From Symbiodinium natans (Eukaryota > Sar > Dinophyceae > Suessiales > Symbiodiniaceae): a stretch of DNA of 23,500 nt. Below, piece by piece: positions 8,680 to 16,902 of the stretch. The DNA lies in the NCBI GenBank assembly GCA_905221605.1, contig CAJNDS010002123.1, positions 317,501-341,000 of the forward strand, given 5' to 3'. Below the pieces are notes generated by a model. That model searched no databases and was not told the DNA's origin. It was given only the letters and a program-made list of their open reading frames with translations. The position numbers and the translations under genes are program-made. The stretch's first letter is position 1; each line of letters begins with the position of its first letter.

Positions 8680-9265
8680 GGTTTAGGGAATAGAAAGCTA
8701 GATCGTGAATACTGCTGCAAGATAAGGGAGCCTAAAAAGCTTAACAGTTCGTCTGTTGGCTATATAGGTTGTGATGAGAAAGAATTCAGGGTTCAAGGCT
8801 TGTAGAGTTTAGGGTTGAGGGCTTAGGGTTGAGGGGTTTTAGGGTTCGTGTTTAGAGGCTGAGGGTGTTGGGGGAAGGTTGTATGACTGTGTTGGGCGTA
8901 GGGCTTGCGACTCCCTATAAACCCTACGAGCGCCACACCTCATGGTCCCAAACGCTACGGACTTAGGAGCTAGGGTTTAGGGTTGGGGTTTAGGGTTTGG
9001 GGTTTGAGATTTTAGGGTTGAGGGTATAGGGTTTCAGATTTATGGTTTCGGGTTGGGGATTCGGCTTAGGGTAAAAACCCTGAGCCCTGCTTGTAGATGC
9101 TCAGTGTAAGACCAAGACTTCAGCTCACACTTCGAACCATCATCTACCTGGATCCTTCCTTGTTTAGGGATTCGGTTCAGGGTTTAGGGTTTAGGGTTTA
9201 GGGTTTAGGGTTTAGGGTTTAGGGTTTAGGGTTTAGGGCCAGTTTAGGGTTTAGGGTTTAGGGTT
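8680..9265 (+). repeat. Mostly degenerate TTTAGGG sequence ending in clean arrays
   Basis: Degenerate G-orientation words at 8800-8860 and 8965-9075. Clean arrays at 9181-9238 and 9243-9265, split by a 4-base CCAG interruption. No gene is supported between 8680 and 9265. Confidence 0.8.
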
Positions 9266-9282
9266 GTCGCTTGCTTTGCTAG

Positions 9283-9325
9283 GATACCTCTTCTGATCCT
9301 ACGCAGCAACCACAGCAGCTTTGAG
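9283..9325 (+). CDS. Weak candidate micro-exon
   Basis: Good splice signals: a pyrimidine-rich acceptor CTTGCTTTGCTAG (9270-9282) and donor GAG|GTACCC. One frame is open (IPLLILRSNHSSFE). The island lies between G and C arrays. Too short to classify. Confidence 0.2.
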
Positions 9326-9327
9326 GT

Positions 9328-9538
9328 ACCCTAAACCCGAAACCCGAAACCCTAAACCCTAAACCCGAAACCCTAAACCCAGGGGCCTAGGTAGACTGAG
9401 CTCGAGTTGGAGGGGTGGAGTGATTCAAGCTAGGCGTTCCGGGGTTTAGGGTTTAGGGTTTAGGGTTTAGGGTTTAGGGTTTAGGGTTTAGGGTTTGGGG
9501 TTTGGGGTTTAGGGTTTAGGGTTTAGGGTTTGGGGTTT
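9328..9538. repeat. CCCTAAA block, 60-bp island, TTTAGGG array
   Basis: C-orientation units (9328-9380, several AAACCCG) and G-orientation units (9442-9538, several TTTGGGG) face outward around a unique island. Variant units are shared within, not between, the two arrays. Confidence 0.9.
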
Positions 9539-9630
9539 CTAGTGGTTTGGCGTTCACAGGGGCTTAAAGGAGTTTTGGGCTTATCGAGCTTTGTTTATAA
9601 GATTTATAGAAAGTTCTACGCGCTTACAGA

Positions 9631-9710
9631 GGTTTAGGGTTTAGGGCAAACCCTAAACCCTAAACCCTAAACCCTAAACCCTAAACCCTAAACCCTAAAC
9701 CCTAAACCCG
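9631..9710. repeat. Head-to-head telomeric junction
   Basis: GGTTTAGGGTTTAGGG (9631-9646), a single C, then about nine CCCTAAA units (9648-9710). The two strands' repeats meet directly, as in an end-to-end telomere fusion, and could form a hairpin. Confidence 0.95.
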
Positions 9711-9714
9711 AAAC

Positions 9715-9818
9715 CGCGCGCCGATGGAGAGGTGGGGAGGGGAAGGGTGCCCAGAAAGTCATGCGACGACGTCGTCGACAGGGGGTAGTACGAGAAATAG
9801 GCGCAGCCTTCAAAGAAG
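9715..9818 (-). CDS. Candidate exon, unknown protein
   Basis: A minus-strand frame of 34 codons (FFEGCAYFSYYPLSTTSSHD...) runs from acceptor CCGAG (9819-9823) to a GTTTCGG donor supplied by the first variant telomeric unit. The island is capped by CCCTAAA left and TTTAGGG right. It contains a 14-bp palindrome centred on GACGACGTCGTC. Rich in Tyr/Phe/Ser; no family is recognised. Confidence 0.3.
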
Positions 9819-9833
9819 CTCGGTTGTGGAGAG

Positions 9834-9914
9834 GGTTTAGGGTTTAGGGTTTAGGGTTTAGGGTTTAGGGTTTAGGGTTTAGGGTTTAGGGTTTAGGGTT
9901 TAGGGTTTAGGGTG
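9834..9914 (+). repeat. Telomere-like array, TTTAGGG orientation
   Basis: About 11 perfect units, then C-orientation words (CCCTGAACCC) after only a few bases, a second near head-to-head junction. Confidence 0.95.
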
Positions 9915-10387
9915 TAGACAAAACCCTGAACCCAAAACCCCCGGCTTGCGTGGCTCAGGGCGGGTGCTTTAGTGGCTTCAGAGCTTGGGCTTCGTCAGCT
10001 GCAGGGCTTGTAGCCTCTGGCTCCGTGTTTAGTGCCCTATGCCCTCTGGCGAAACACTGCCCCATACACCAAAGTGGAAGGCAAGCAATCCGTAATAAAC
10101 CGTGCTCCTAGACCCTGTGCCCACGAAACATGTCCGCCACAACACCTCAGCGTCCTAAACACTCAAATCTCGCCAACGTTCCCACTGCTAGCAACATGTG
10201 GTGAGGGGCTTGTTTGAACTGTTGGTCGCCGTTTGAAGGTCTCTGTCATAGAGGGAGGGGAGCCGATCTTAAAGCAACCCCCATGCCCCGACTCGCCAAG
10301 TGGTAGTTCAGGGCTTGCCAAAAGCGCGAGACCCTAAAACCTGAACCCCATGACCTCCTAAACCCCAAACCCCAAAACCTCAACCCA

Positions 10388-10435
10388 AGAAGGCGAGCCG
10401 TTACAGTCAGCAGAAGGCGAGCCGTGACTGTCAGC
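10388..10435. repeat. 24-bp tandem duplication
   Basis: AGAAGGCGAGCCGTTACAGT... occurs twice in direct succession (10388-10411, 10412-10435) with two differences. Confidence 0.9.
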
Positions 10436-10439
10436 ATGA

Positions 10440-10775
10440 AACAAGTCTCTAAACCCGAAATCCCTCAACTCAAATCACCCTCAACACAAAACTCACAGTC
10501 TAGGCCCACAAGCCCTATTACCCTGCAACGCTAACAAAAACCCCAACAACCCCAAAACACTGCGCCCCAAACCCTAAAAATCCTAAACCCTAAACCCTGA
10601 ACCCCAAACCCTAATAACCCAAACCCTAGACCCTAAACCGAAGCCCTAACAACCCTTTACCCTAAACCCCAAACCCCAATAACCCTAAACCCTGCACCCC
10701 ACACCCTAAACCCCAGACCCCAAACCCGAATAACCCTCAACCCTAAACCCTGAACCCTAAAACCGTAAACCCCCG
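10440..10775 (-). repeat. Long degenerate CCCTAAA region
   Basis: About 330 bp of decayed units (AAACCCC, CTAATAACCC, CTGCACCC), with no long perfect run, suggesting an old array. No gene is seen. Confidence 0.85.
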
Positions 10776-10803
10776 AAGTGCTCAGCCTCCCATCCGTTTG
10801 CAG

Positions 10804-10875
10804 TGATTCTGACAGTCCTCAACCACACCACCGTGGACGCGAGCGTAGGAATTTATCCACGAATATTCAAACATG
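10804..10875 (+). CDS. Candidate exon, unknown protein
   Basis: A classical acceptor CATCCGTTTGCAG (10791-10803) and a donor GTTTAG at 10876, the first unit of a telomeric array. The frame after 2 bases reads ILTVLNHTTVDASVGIYPRI... for 23 codons. A minus-strand frame (MFEYSWINSYARVHGG...) is also open but has no acceptor after its upstream stop. No family is recognised. Confidence 0.3.
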
Positions 10876-11070
10876 GTTTAGGGTTTAGGGTTCAGGTATA
10901 GGGTATAGGGTTTAGGGTTTAGGGTTTAGGGGCAACAAGGACCACTCCATTCGGATGCCCCCGTTTGTGGCAAGGGTGTTGGGGCTCTTAGCTTGTGGGT
11001 TTAGGGCTAAGGCTTGATAGGGCTTAGGGTTTAGGGTTTAGTGTTTAGGGTTTAGGTGGTAGGGTTTAGG
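10876..11070 (+). repeat. TTTAGGG-type blocks with a unique spacer
   Basis: Units at 10876-10931 and 11000-11070 with GTATAGG and GTGTTTAGG variants. The spacer (10932-10999) has no supported function. Confidence 0.9.
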
Positions 11071-11248
11071 CTGCAGTAAGGGTGCAGACCTTAGCTTTAC
11101 GAATCGAATGCGACGCCCCAGGCCGGAATTAAAGTAAGGTTTCTGTTTTCGCATTCAAACTAGTCACCCCAAAAGAAACAAACCCCAACAAACAACTTCA
11201 ATTGGGAGTTTATGCTTTTCTTTTGTAACCCCGAATCCAGCCAGATAC

Positions 11249-11339
11249 CTGGACCCTCCACTCCAGTTCCTTCGCTTGGGTACCTCAGTGGGTTAGTATC
11301 TTGGAAGAAGCAAAGTACAACTTTCGTGAAATGACTTGG
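11249..11339 (-). CDS. Candidate exon, unknown protein
   Basis: Minus-strand acceptor CCCTGAG (11340-11346), 30 codons (PSHFTKVVLCFFQDTNPLRY...), and a strong donor CCAG|GTATCT at 11248. The composition is ordinary and the island is free of repeat words. Unlike several other candidates, it is preceded on its own strand by G-orientation telomeric units. No domain is recognised. Confidence 0.35.
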
Positions 11340-11384
11340 CTCAGGGCCCAGACACCAAACCCTAAGCCCTAGACCCAAAGCCCC

Positions 11385-11920
11385 GGTGCTCCTCAGCACT
11401 GGTAGCATCCATGACTGTCATAGTCGTACTGTACGACTTCCCGTTCACGCCTGGCAGGCCGGCTGTAAACCCAATGAGACCTATAAACGCCAGAGAGGCT
11501 ATAAACCCTCTAAGACCTACACAGCCTGTAAACCAATGAACCCAAAAAACACCTGTATGAACCCTAGAAACCGGGTCCATGGCTGAGAAAAAATCTGCTC
11601 ATTCGCCACTTGTTTCTCAAAGGGCTTCATTATGAGGTTTCTAGCCTCTTCAGGGAGGGGCTAGGGAAACCTTAAACCTTGGGTGACATAACCTGGGGTT
11701 ACATACCCTCAACTACCTGGATTCCTTGCAAAGCCCAAAACGTGCCAGTCAGGGTTTGCGGTTTAGGGTTTAGGGCGAGACCGCTGCAAGTTCTCACGCC
11801 CTAGATCCGAAAGTCTCAGAATCAGCAGCGCAACCCTCAAGCAGGATGAACAGTGGCTGAGGAAACCACCTCAGATGTGTCGATTCTGCTTGAACAAGCG
11901 AGCTTTACTTGAGGGCTTTC
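11385..11920. other. Degenerate repeats, no supported gene
   Basis: 11465-11575 is a decayed CCTATAAACC/CCTGTAAACC region like 22095-22510. Frames overlapping it are repeat translations. 11775-11920 is unique with no convincing exon. Confidence 0.5.
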
Positions 11921-12042
11921 TAAACCCCATAGTAACCCAGGAATAAAGAGGATGCCCTTTTCGGTTCAAAGGGGCTTATAGGGGACCCTAAACCCCCCAA
12001 AAAAGGGAATAAGGGCCTACTGCGGGTGCTAGCTTAGGACCA
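11921..12042 (+). mobile_element. Dispersed repeat family E, copy 3
   Basis: TAGTAACCCAGGAATAAA, GATGCCCTTTTCGGTTCAAA, GGGGCTTATAGGGGACCCTA, AAGGGAATAAGGGCCTAC and GCTAGCTTAGGACC match the other copies in order and define the 3' part of the family. Confidence 0.65.
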
Positions 12043-12057
12043 GCCGAGGAACTTTTT

Positions 12058-12240
12058 AGGGTTTAGGGTTTAGGGTTTAGGGTTGGGCTTTCAAGCACGT
12101 CCTATCGTGACACTATCGAAGTGCATGAACCCTTGGGGTTTGGGTTTTGGGGTTGGGGGTGCATGGAACCCAGAGGGCAGTGTTTAAAACGGGGGTTTAG
12201 GGTTTAGGGTTTGGGGTTTAGGGTTTAGGGTTTAGGGTTC
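12058..12240 (+). repeat. TTTAGGG-type arrays
   Basis: Units at 12058-12085 and 12196-12240, with a degenerate TTGGGG/TTTTGGGG section between them. Confidence 0.9.
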
Positions 12241-12244
12241 AAGG

Positions 12245-12860
12245 AGAAAGGAGCTTCCAAAGAGACCGACCAATCTGGCCTGACACGAAGCACGTCGATG
12301 ACGCGGAATCGAGCGCCTTCCGCTACACGACACCCTAAACCCTAAAACCTACACCCTGAACCCTAAACCCCAAACCCTGAACAGAAACCCGTAATCCTAA
12401 GACTCCATGAATCTACGCCCTGTTGGCCCTAAACCTCGCATCCCAAAACTCTGAGCCCCTACGTGTTGCACCCCCCAAAATGACCTTAGAGCCCGACACG
12501 TCCCTCAGGTTTAGTGTGTTTTGGGGTTTAGAGTGGCATCTCTGTCAACAATCCAAAAGCATTGGCTCCCCCCCCCCCCCCCCCCGCCCCGTTAGGCAAC
12601 CCAACTGAAGGGTTTAGGGTTTACACTACAGAAAAGGCTTCCAGGCTCTCTGATCGGCGAACTTTTAACGCGTCTTTAGCACAAAACAAGAAACACAAAG
12701 ACAAGAACTGGAAACATGAGACCTTTAGACCCTAGCCTTTTAGCACTTGAAGCGTGTGGACCATTTGAGCATCTTATCACATTCCACTCTCCCTTAAGTC
12801 TCCAAGGACTCTTAATTTAGCGCTTTTGGGCTCAAAGGCCTTGTTATATAAGGTTGTTGG
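12245..12860. other. Stretch without supported gene
   Basis: A degenerate C block (12332-12392), an 18-nt C run (12568-12585), a short G block (12610-12625), then 12630-12860 of AT-rich unique sequence. The frame across 12423-12608 translates degenerate repeats and the C run and is not supported. Confidence 0.45.
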
Positions 12861-12863
12861 AGC

Positions 12864-12977
12864 TTTTTTGAGCCTAAGAGTAAACTATATCCCCTAAGAC
12901 CTAAACCCTACACCCTAAACTGGGCTGTTTTGAGTCTAAGGGTAAACCCTATCCCCTAAGACCAAAACCCTACACCC
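12864..12977. repeat. 62-bp tandem duplication
   Basis: TTTTGAGCCTAAGAGTAAAC...CCCCTAAGACC...CCCTACACC is repeated 62 bp downstream with scattered changes (GAGCCTAAG at 12870, GAGTCTAAG at 12932). Confidence 0.85.
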
Positions 12978-13008
12978 CCCCCTTTCCCCTCCCGGTGGCA
13001 TCTCATAG

Positions 13009-13070
13009 CCTGGCACTGTCGGGCGCCGCCGGCGGTGGAGCAGTCAGTGGCGCAGATGTATGCCCCCGAG
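13009..13070 (+). CDS. Candidate exon 1 of a plus-strand gene
   Basis: Preceded by a C/T-rich run (12973-12993) and acceptor CATCTCATAG (12999-13008). After 2 bases the frame reads WHCRAPPAVEQSVAQMYAPE and meets donor GAG|GTCGCC in phase 0. A 158-bp intron would join it in phase to the exon at 13229, giving ...AQMYAPE-LSEEIQSKG..., which reads as one continuous helical protein. Without that donor the frame stays open to a TAA near 13113. No family is recognised. Confidence 0.4.
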
Positions 13071-13166
13071 GTCGCCTCGCGCAGATATGCTGGAGGGTTC
13101 TGCTAAGTTTGTAGGAAAAAGAAGAATGGAAAAGAGAGCAGGGAAGCATCCATTGTTGAAGATGAG

Positions 13167-13221
13167 TTCCCCTTCCTTCCTTCCTTCCTCCCTCTCTCCC
13201 TCCCTCCCTTCCTTCCTTCCT
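13167..13221 (+). repeat. 55-nt pure pyrimidine tract (CCTT/CTCC repeats)
   Basis: Uninterrupted C/T from 13167 to 13221, followed by ACTGCAG. On the plus strand this is an exceptionally long polypyrimidine tract directly upstream of a splice acceptor. Confidence 0.9.
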
Positions 13222-13228
13222 ACTGCAG

Positions 13229-13303
13229 CTAAGTGAGGAGATTCAGAGTAAAGGGGCGCGACAGATGCTGCGAAGTTGGGACCATTCGAAGCGATCGTTT
13301 TCG
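13229..13303 (+). CDS. Candidate exon 2 of a plus-strand gene
   Basis: Starts after TACTGCAG (13221-13228) at the end of the 55-nt pyrimidine tract and ends at donor TCG|GTAGAA, exactly 25 codons (LSEEIQSKGARQMLRSWDHS, then KRSFS). Phase 0 on both sides, compatible with the previous exon. The segment is charged and helix-like. I do not recognise the family. The downstream exon is not identified; 13808-13971 is a possible later one. Confidence 0.45.
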
Positions 13304-13332
13304 GTAGAATTACAGGACCCAAGACTAACCCG

Positions 13333-13398
13333 AAGGGTCCATGTACCTCATTCAGTCCCTGTATAGGAAGTATTCCGTATTTAGGTACATGGATCCTT
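13333..13398. mobile_element. MITE-like family A, copy 2 (short)
   Basis: 66 bp with inverted ends AAGGGTCCATGTACC and GGTACATGGATCCTT, and core AGTCCCTGTATAGGAAGTAT. About 35-38 bp shorter than copies 1 and 3, lost from the right half of the core. It abuts family E copy 4 directly. Confidence 0.8.
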
Positions 13399-13504
13399 AG
13401 GGTAACCTAGGAATCAAAAGGGTGCACTTTGGGCTTAGAAGGGAACCTCTGCCCTAGAAAGCAAGAGAGTAAGGGCCTGCTCTTCAGGTCCTAGTACTAC
13501 CTCG
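13399..13504 (+). mobile_element. Dispersed repeat family E, copy 4
   Basis: GGTAACCTAGGAATCAAAAG, GGTGCACTTTGGGCTTAGAA, GGGAACCTC, GAGTAAGGGCCTGCTC and GGTCCTAGTAC follow the family order. Its 5' ACTAGACCCAAG end is missing, and family A copy 2 sits in that place. Confidence 0.6.
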
Positions 13505-13509
13505 AGCCG

Positions 13510-13807
13510 AAGCCCCCCCCCTAAACCCTAAGACCCGAAATCCCCACACCCTAAACTCTACACCCCTGAACACCTAAACTCCAAGCCCCTAAACTCCTAA
13601 AGGCCGAAAACCTCCCAGGCCGAACCCTCCGGAGCCAGAGTCCCACGAAGCCGTGCACCGCCCCGAGGGGTACCCTCAACATAAGGCTCCGCAGTGCATG
13701 TTGAACCACAAAAAAAGATTTGGGTTCAGGGTTCAGGGTTCAGGGTCGCGGGTTCGTGGGGTTTAACAAAGAGTTTGTAGGGTTTACGGGGTTCACGGGG
13801 TTTATAG
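13510..13807. other. Degenerate C and G blocks around an island
   Basis: C-type words 13513-13600, a GC-rich island 13605-13720, then GGGTTCAGGGTT and GGGGTTTACGGGGTTCACGG words 13726-13808. A possible exon in the island has no clear frame. Confidence 0.5.
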
Positions 13808-13971
13808 GGCCATCATGAAAGAGAAGTGGCTGTGTCTAATGGAATTGTGTGAGCCCAAGATGCCAAAAGGAAACCATTCTCTGCAAGTAGCCGTCTCGCA
13901 CATCATCGGCAAGTTGGAGGGACACCGGTACAGACCTGTCACGAGCCACTCTGTTCAGGGCTCGGTTTTGG
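13808..13971 (+). CDS. Candidate exon, unknown protein
   Basis: Acceptor-like TTTATAG (13801-13807). From the ATG at 13815 the frame reads MKEKWLCLMELCEPKMPKGN..., then VAVSHIIGKLEGHRYRP, and could end at donor GTTTAC (13972), another variant telomeric unit. An earlier donor CAA|GTAGCC near 13890 is also possible. Beyond 13980 the frame runs into a GA microsatellite (Arg/Glu/Lys runs) and is unlikely to be coding. Confidence 0.35.
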
Positions 13972-14020
13972 GTTTACGGACGAAAAAGCAAGGAGAAAGA
14001 GAAAGCGAGAGGAAGCGAAT

Positions 14021-14062
14021 GAAAGAGAGAGAGAGAGAGAGAGAGAAAAAAAAAGAGAGAGA
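14021..14062 (+). repeat. GA-rich purine microsatellite
   Basis: (GA)n with an A9 interruption; pure purine over about 42 nt. Confidence 0.95.
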
Positions 14063-14063
14063 T

Positions 14064-14940
14064 GCATGCATGTATGAACAATCAAGAGAGTTTGCAACTA
14101 AGACGGGGCTTGTGCTCTTTATCGGGTTGAAAGTTCAGTAAGCTGCGGTTTAGGGTCCAGGGCTAGGTCCCTAGGTTTCAAGCCTTTCATGTTGCTGATG
14201 GTGACATTGTTGAAGTTGGCCCCTGTCCAGGACAGTCGCCATCAGCCTTTCGCATCAACTACAGTTCATTTTGACACGGCCTTCGAACGCTAAACCCTAT
14301 CGGCTGCCTGAAGCCAGAATGTAGCTTGAAGTACCTACTTCTCTGCACTATATGGTGTAGTAGGTTCCTTCCCCCCAAAAATACTACGCACCGTCCGCCG
14401 CGCTACAAGTCATAACTCTTTGAACAGCAGCTTGATCAAATCCTAACCTAAACCCTTATGCCGGCCCCCTGACAGACCGCGCCTCCATTGCTGCTGCAGC
14501 AGTCGCTGTCGCACAACGTGCCGTCGCCTGAGAGGGTGCGGGCAAGATTCTGGGGTTAGGCCGAGGGTTTAGGCAAGGGTTGAGGGCCATGGGTTTAGGT
14601 TAAGCCAGGCTTCGCCTTCCAGCCTGCACGCAGAATGGTTAGAGCCCAAAACCCGAAGCCCTGACAACGAAACCCCTGAACCCCAAACGCTTTCCAGGGC
14701 CCTCGTGGAAAGCCCTGGGCTCTCCCTAAGGGTCGAAGTACCGTCTAGACAGGGTGTACAAGGACCGGCCCCCCTGACCATACTAACTGCAGTCAAGGGA
14801 CCTATAACCTACTTGTAACTTGGGAGGGGGGGGGGGGGGGCCCCTCCGTGTAGGCTTTCCGGATTGGGGCTTGGGGGGCGTACCTGAAATTCCTAAACCC
14901 TATACAGCGACTCGGGGGGGTCTTCAGTGCACACAGGGTG
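14064..14940. other. Unique stretch with ambiguous islands
   Basis: 14160-14300 is open in several frames on both strands (plus HVADGDIVEVGPCPGQ; minus GANFNNVTISNMKGLK), so coding strand cannot be chosen. 14460-14530 is GC-rich. A 15-nt G run followed by CCCC lies at 14826-14844. No gene is supported. Confidence 0.35.
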
Positions 14941-15250
14941 GGTTAAGGGTTAAAGGTTAAGGGTTCGAGGGCTTAGGGGTTTAGGGGCTAAGGGTTAAGG
15001 GTTAAAGGGCTTAGGGGTTTAGGGATAAGGGTTTACGGGTTAACCCCTGAAGGAGGCAAAGGCACGGCATTCGTACTTGCTGTCTTTCTGGAGGAAGCCA
15101 TACCGCCATGAGCAGCCTCAGCTTCGGGTTTAGGGTTTAGGGTTTAGGGTTTAGGGTTTAGGGTTTAGGGTTTAGGGTTTAGGGTTTAGGGTGTAGGGTT
15201 TAGGGTTTAGGGTTTAGGGTTTAGGGTTTAGGGTTTAGGGTTTAGGGTTT
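14941..15250 (+). repeat. Longest TTTAGGG array with degenerate leader
   Basis: 14941-15045 is a degenerate block of GGGTTAAGGG/GGCTTAGGGG words, including a ~45-bp internal duplication. After a unique 75-bp spacer, 15127-15250 is about 18 nearly perfect units with one GTGTAGG variant. Confidence 0.95.
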
Positions 15251-15311
15251 GAACCCTTAGCTTACGGGCACGATTGAATGTGACAACCCAAGAGGCCTCG
15301 GAGGACAAGGA

Positions 15312-15427
15312 CCCCCTGGTTCTTAGTAGGGAATGAGGGAATGAGGGCCCTCTATATATATATATATACCCTTTAAGGGATGCTATAGGGTACCTCATCC
15401 CTCATTCCCTTAAGAACCAGACAGGGG
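15312..15427. mobile_element. Family D hairpin / MITE-like element with TA core
   Basis: Long imperfect inverted repeat: left CCCCCTGGTTCTTAGTAGGG AATGAGGGA; right arm complement CCCCTGTCTGGTTCTTAAGG GAATGAGGGATGAGG. The arms flank (TA)n at 15353-15368. No coding capacity or clear target duplication. The GGTTCTTA word resembles family B ends in inverse orientation. Confidence 0.7.
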
Positions 15428-15668
15428 ATCTGACAGAAGGCTTCAGGTCTTTTCTCAGGAACATAAATGAAGTAGGGTTTATATTTCTTGTATCCCCAAA
15501 AGGCCACCAAGTATATACACTCACCAGTATTAAAAAGGAACCTTATATGCACTCACCAATAACACTAATATATACCCTGCTTCAAATGAATTTGCTTGCA
15601 TCTTCTTGTGATAGCGAGAGTTTTCCGTACCCAAGCACCTACAACTGGGGGAAGGAATCCTCAACGAC
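15428..15668. other. AT-rich stretch with short near-repeat
   Basis: TATATACACTCACCAGTATTA (about 15512) and TATATGCACTCACCAATAACA (about 15544) are imperfect copies about 32 bp apart. Nothing else is recognised. Confidence 0.5.
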
Positions 15669-15688
15669 AATTTTCTTAAGAACCCCCC
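15669..15688 (+). mobile_element. Family B half copy (one end only)
   Basis: AATTTTCTTAAGAACCCCCC followed by A-rich sequence matches the left part of family B copy 1. No matching right end was found, so it is a truncated copy or a chance resemblance. Confidence 0.45.
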
Positions 15689-15955
15689 GGAGAAAAACAA
15701 ACAAAAAACACCTTAAGGCTTAGGGTTTGGGGTCAGACGATGGTCGGCTTTGGAGCAGGTAGGCGAGAGCAAATCTCTCAAGAAGGCACCCAGTTTCCCC
15801 CCAAAACCCTGAACCCTAAGCCCCAAAACCACAACCCCAAAACGCCACCTAGAGAGCAACCCTGCGCCTTACTCCCAACAAAGTCAGTAGCGTGTTCAAG
15901 AGTACCCGGGCATCTTGCTTCCTGAAAGGCCCGTCCTACACACGCAGAACCAAGC

Positions 15956-16005
15956 CCGAACCCTGAACCCTGATTTAGGGTTTCGGGTTTGGGGTTTAGG
16001 GCTAT
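15956..16005. repeat. Back-to-back C-then-G telomeric blocks without spacer
   Basis: CCCGAACCCTGAACCCTGA is followed immediately by TTTAGGGTTTCGGGTTTGGG. The two orientations meet with their chromosome-end sides outward. Confidence 0.85.
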
Positions 16006-16479
16006 TGAAGAAATCTCGTGGGGCGTTGTCTATGATCCTTGTCGAGACGGACATTCGCGTCGTTTACGACTGGCGGAAGCCTGTTGAGAGCTTGTGTTCT
16101 CCTGATGTGAACTGTCACATGGCACTGCGCGCTATTCACCATGAACTCTGCCAAACCCTGAACCCTAAACCCGAAACCCTAAACCAAGGCTTTCGGGCCC
16201 ATACGGGGCCTGAGGGTATGGCTTAGCCCTTCTTGAACAAGCGGCTCGTCGCCGGATCCGCGCGGATGCGTGGATTCCTCGGAAGCAGGTGGGCTTTGCA
16301 CGTTGTCCTGGACCCCCAGGATCTGTCTTAAAACAAACACGTAACACAAAACCCATACAAAAGGACGATGATTTTCAGACTTCAGAGGTTTGGGGTTTAA
16401 GTCTCTTAAGTAGGGTAAGGCACCCCCCCTCCCGTCCCACCCTCCTCCGAAGAGTGACCACGGGGGATGAGGGATGATT
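16006..16479. other. Unique stretch, no supported gene
   Basis: 16010-16150 and 16190-16340 are GC-rich islands separated by a C block (16153-16186). Several overlapping frames are open on both strands, none with motifs. 16420-16445 is C-rich. Confidence 0.4.
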
Positions 16480-16596
16480 ATCATTGCTCGGGATGTTCAC
16501 CCTTATACTAACAGTCCTGAATAGGGATTATAGTATCCCCTACTATAGTCCCTATGAAGGACTGTTAGTAAAACGGTGCACATCCCAAATCATTGC
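16480..16596. mobile_element. MITE-like family C, copy 2, with 8-bp direct repeats
   Basis: Inverted ends TCGGGATGTTCACCCTTATA...ACAGTCC and, as complement of the right arm, TTGGGATGTGCACCGTTTTA...ACAGTCC span 16488-16588. The direct repeat ATCATTGC at 16480-16487 and 16589-16596 fits an 8-bp target site duplication, as made by hAT-type transposases. No coding capacity. Confidence 0.85.
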
Positions 16597-16599
16597 ACT

Positions 16600-16902
16600 C
16601 AAAGCCCCAAAAGTTGAGCATTTCCTCAGCTCGGGGTACCCCCCCCCCCCCGCCATATGTGCCCCAATGTGTGTATATAACGGAATACCATAAATGAATA
16701 CATGTAAACAATGAAGCAAGAACAATGCAAACAAACATATGTAAACCCTTTATCCCCTGAACCCCCTAACCCCAAACCATACCCCCCCCAATTAAAAGAG
16801 AAAAAACAAAAAAAATAATAACGATGAAACGAGGGCGCTACCCGAGTATTCCTTTATTGGGTGAGGGCCCATCCGTCGCACTCTGAGAGTGGACCTTCAG
16901 GT
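16600..16902. other. Stretch with C run and A-rich segments
   Basis: A 13-nt C run (16639-16651), scattered CCCCAAACC words, and an A-rich segment about 16793-16822. No gene is seen. Confidence 0.5.

Noticed and set aside
10246-10437. Minus-strand frame starting MLTVTARLLLTVTARLLG
   Set aside because: The repeat is the 24-bp tandem duplication, and the remainder (GLRFWGLGFRR) is repeat translation.
13044-13322. Minus-strand 92-codon frame
   Set aside because: Its centre is the translated pyrimidine microsatellite (GRKEGREGEREEGRKEG). The plus-strand interpretation has better splice signals and phase.
14190-14300. Minus-strand GANFNNVTISNMKG, resembling pentapeptide repeats
   Set aside because: Only about two units. 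The same bases are open on the plus strand in two frames, and no GT donor is suitably placed.
14318-14375. ACCTACT...AGTAGGT inverted repeat as another MITE
   Set aside because: Arms of only 7 bp, no second copy and no flanking duplication.
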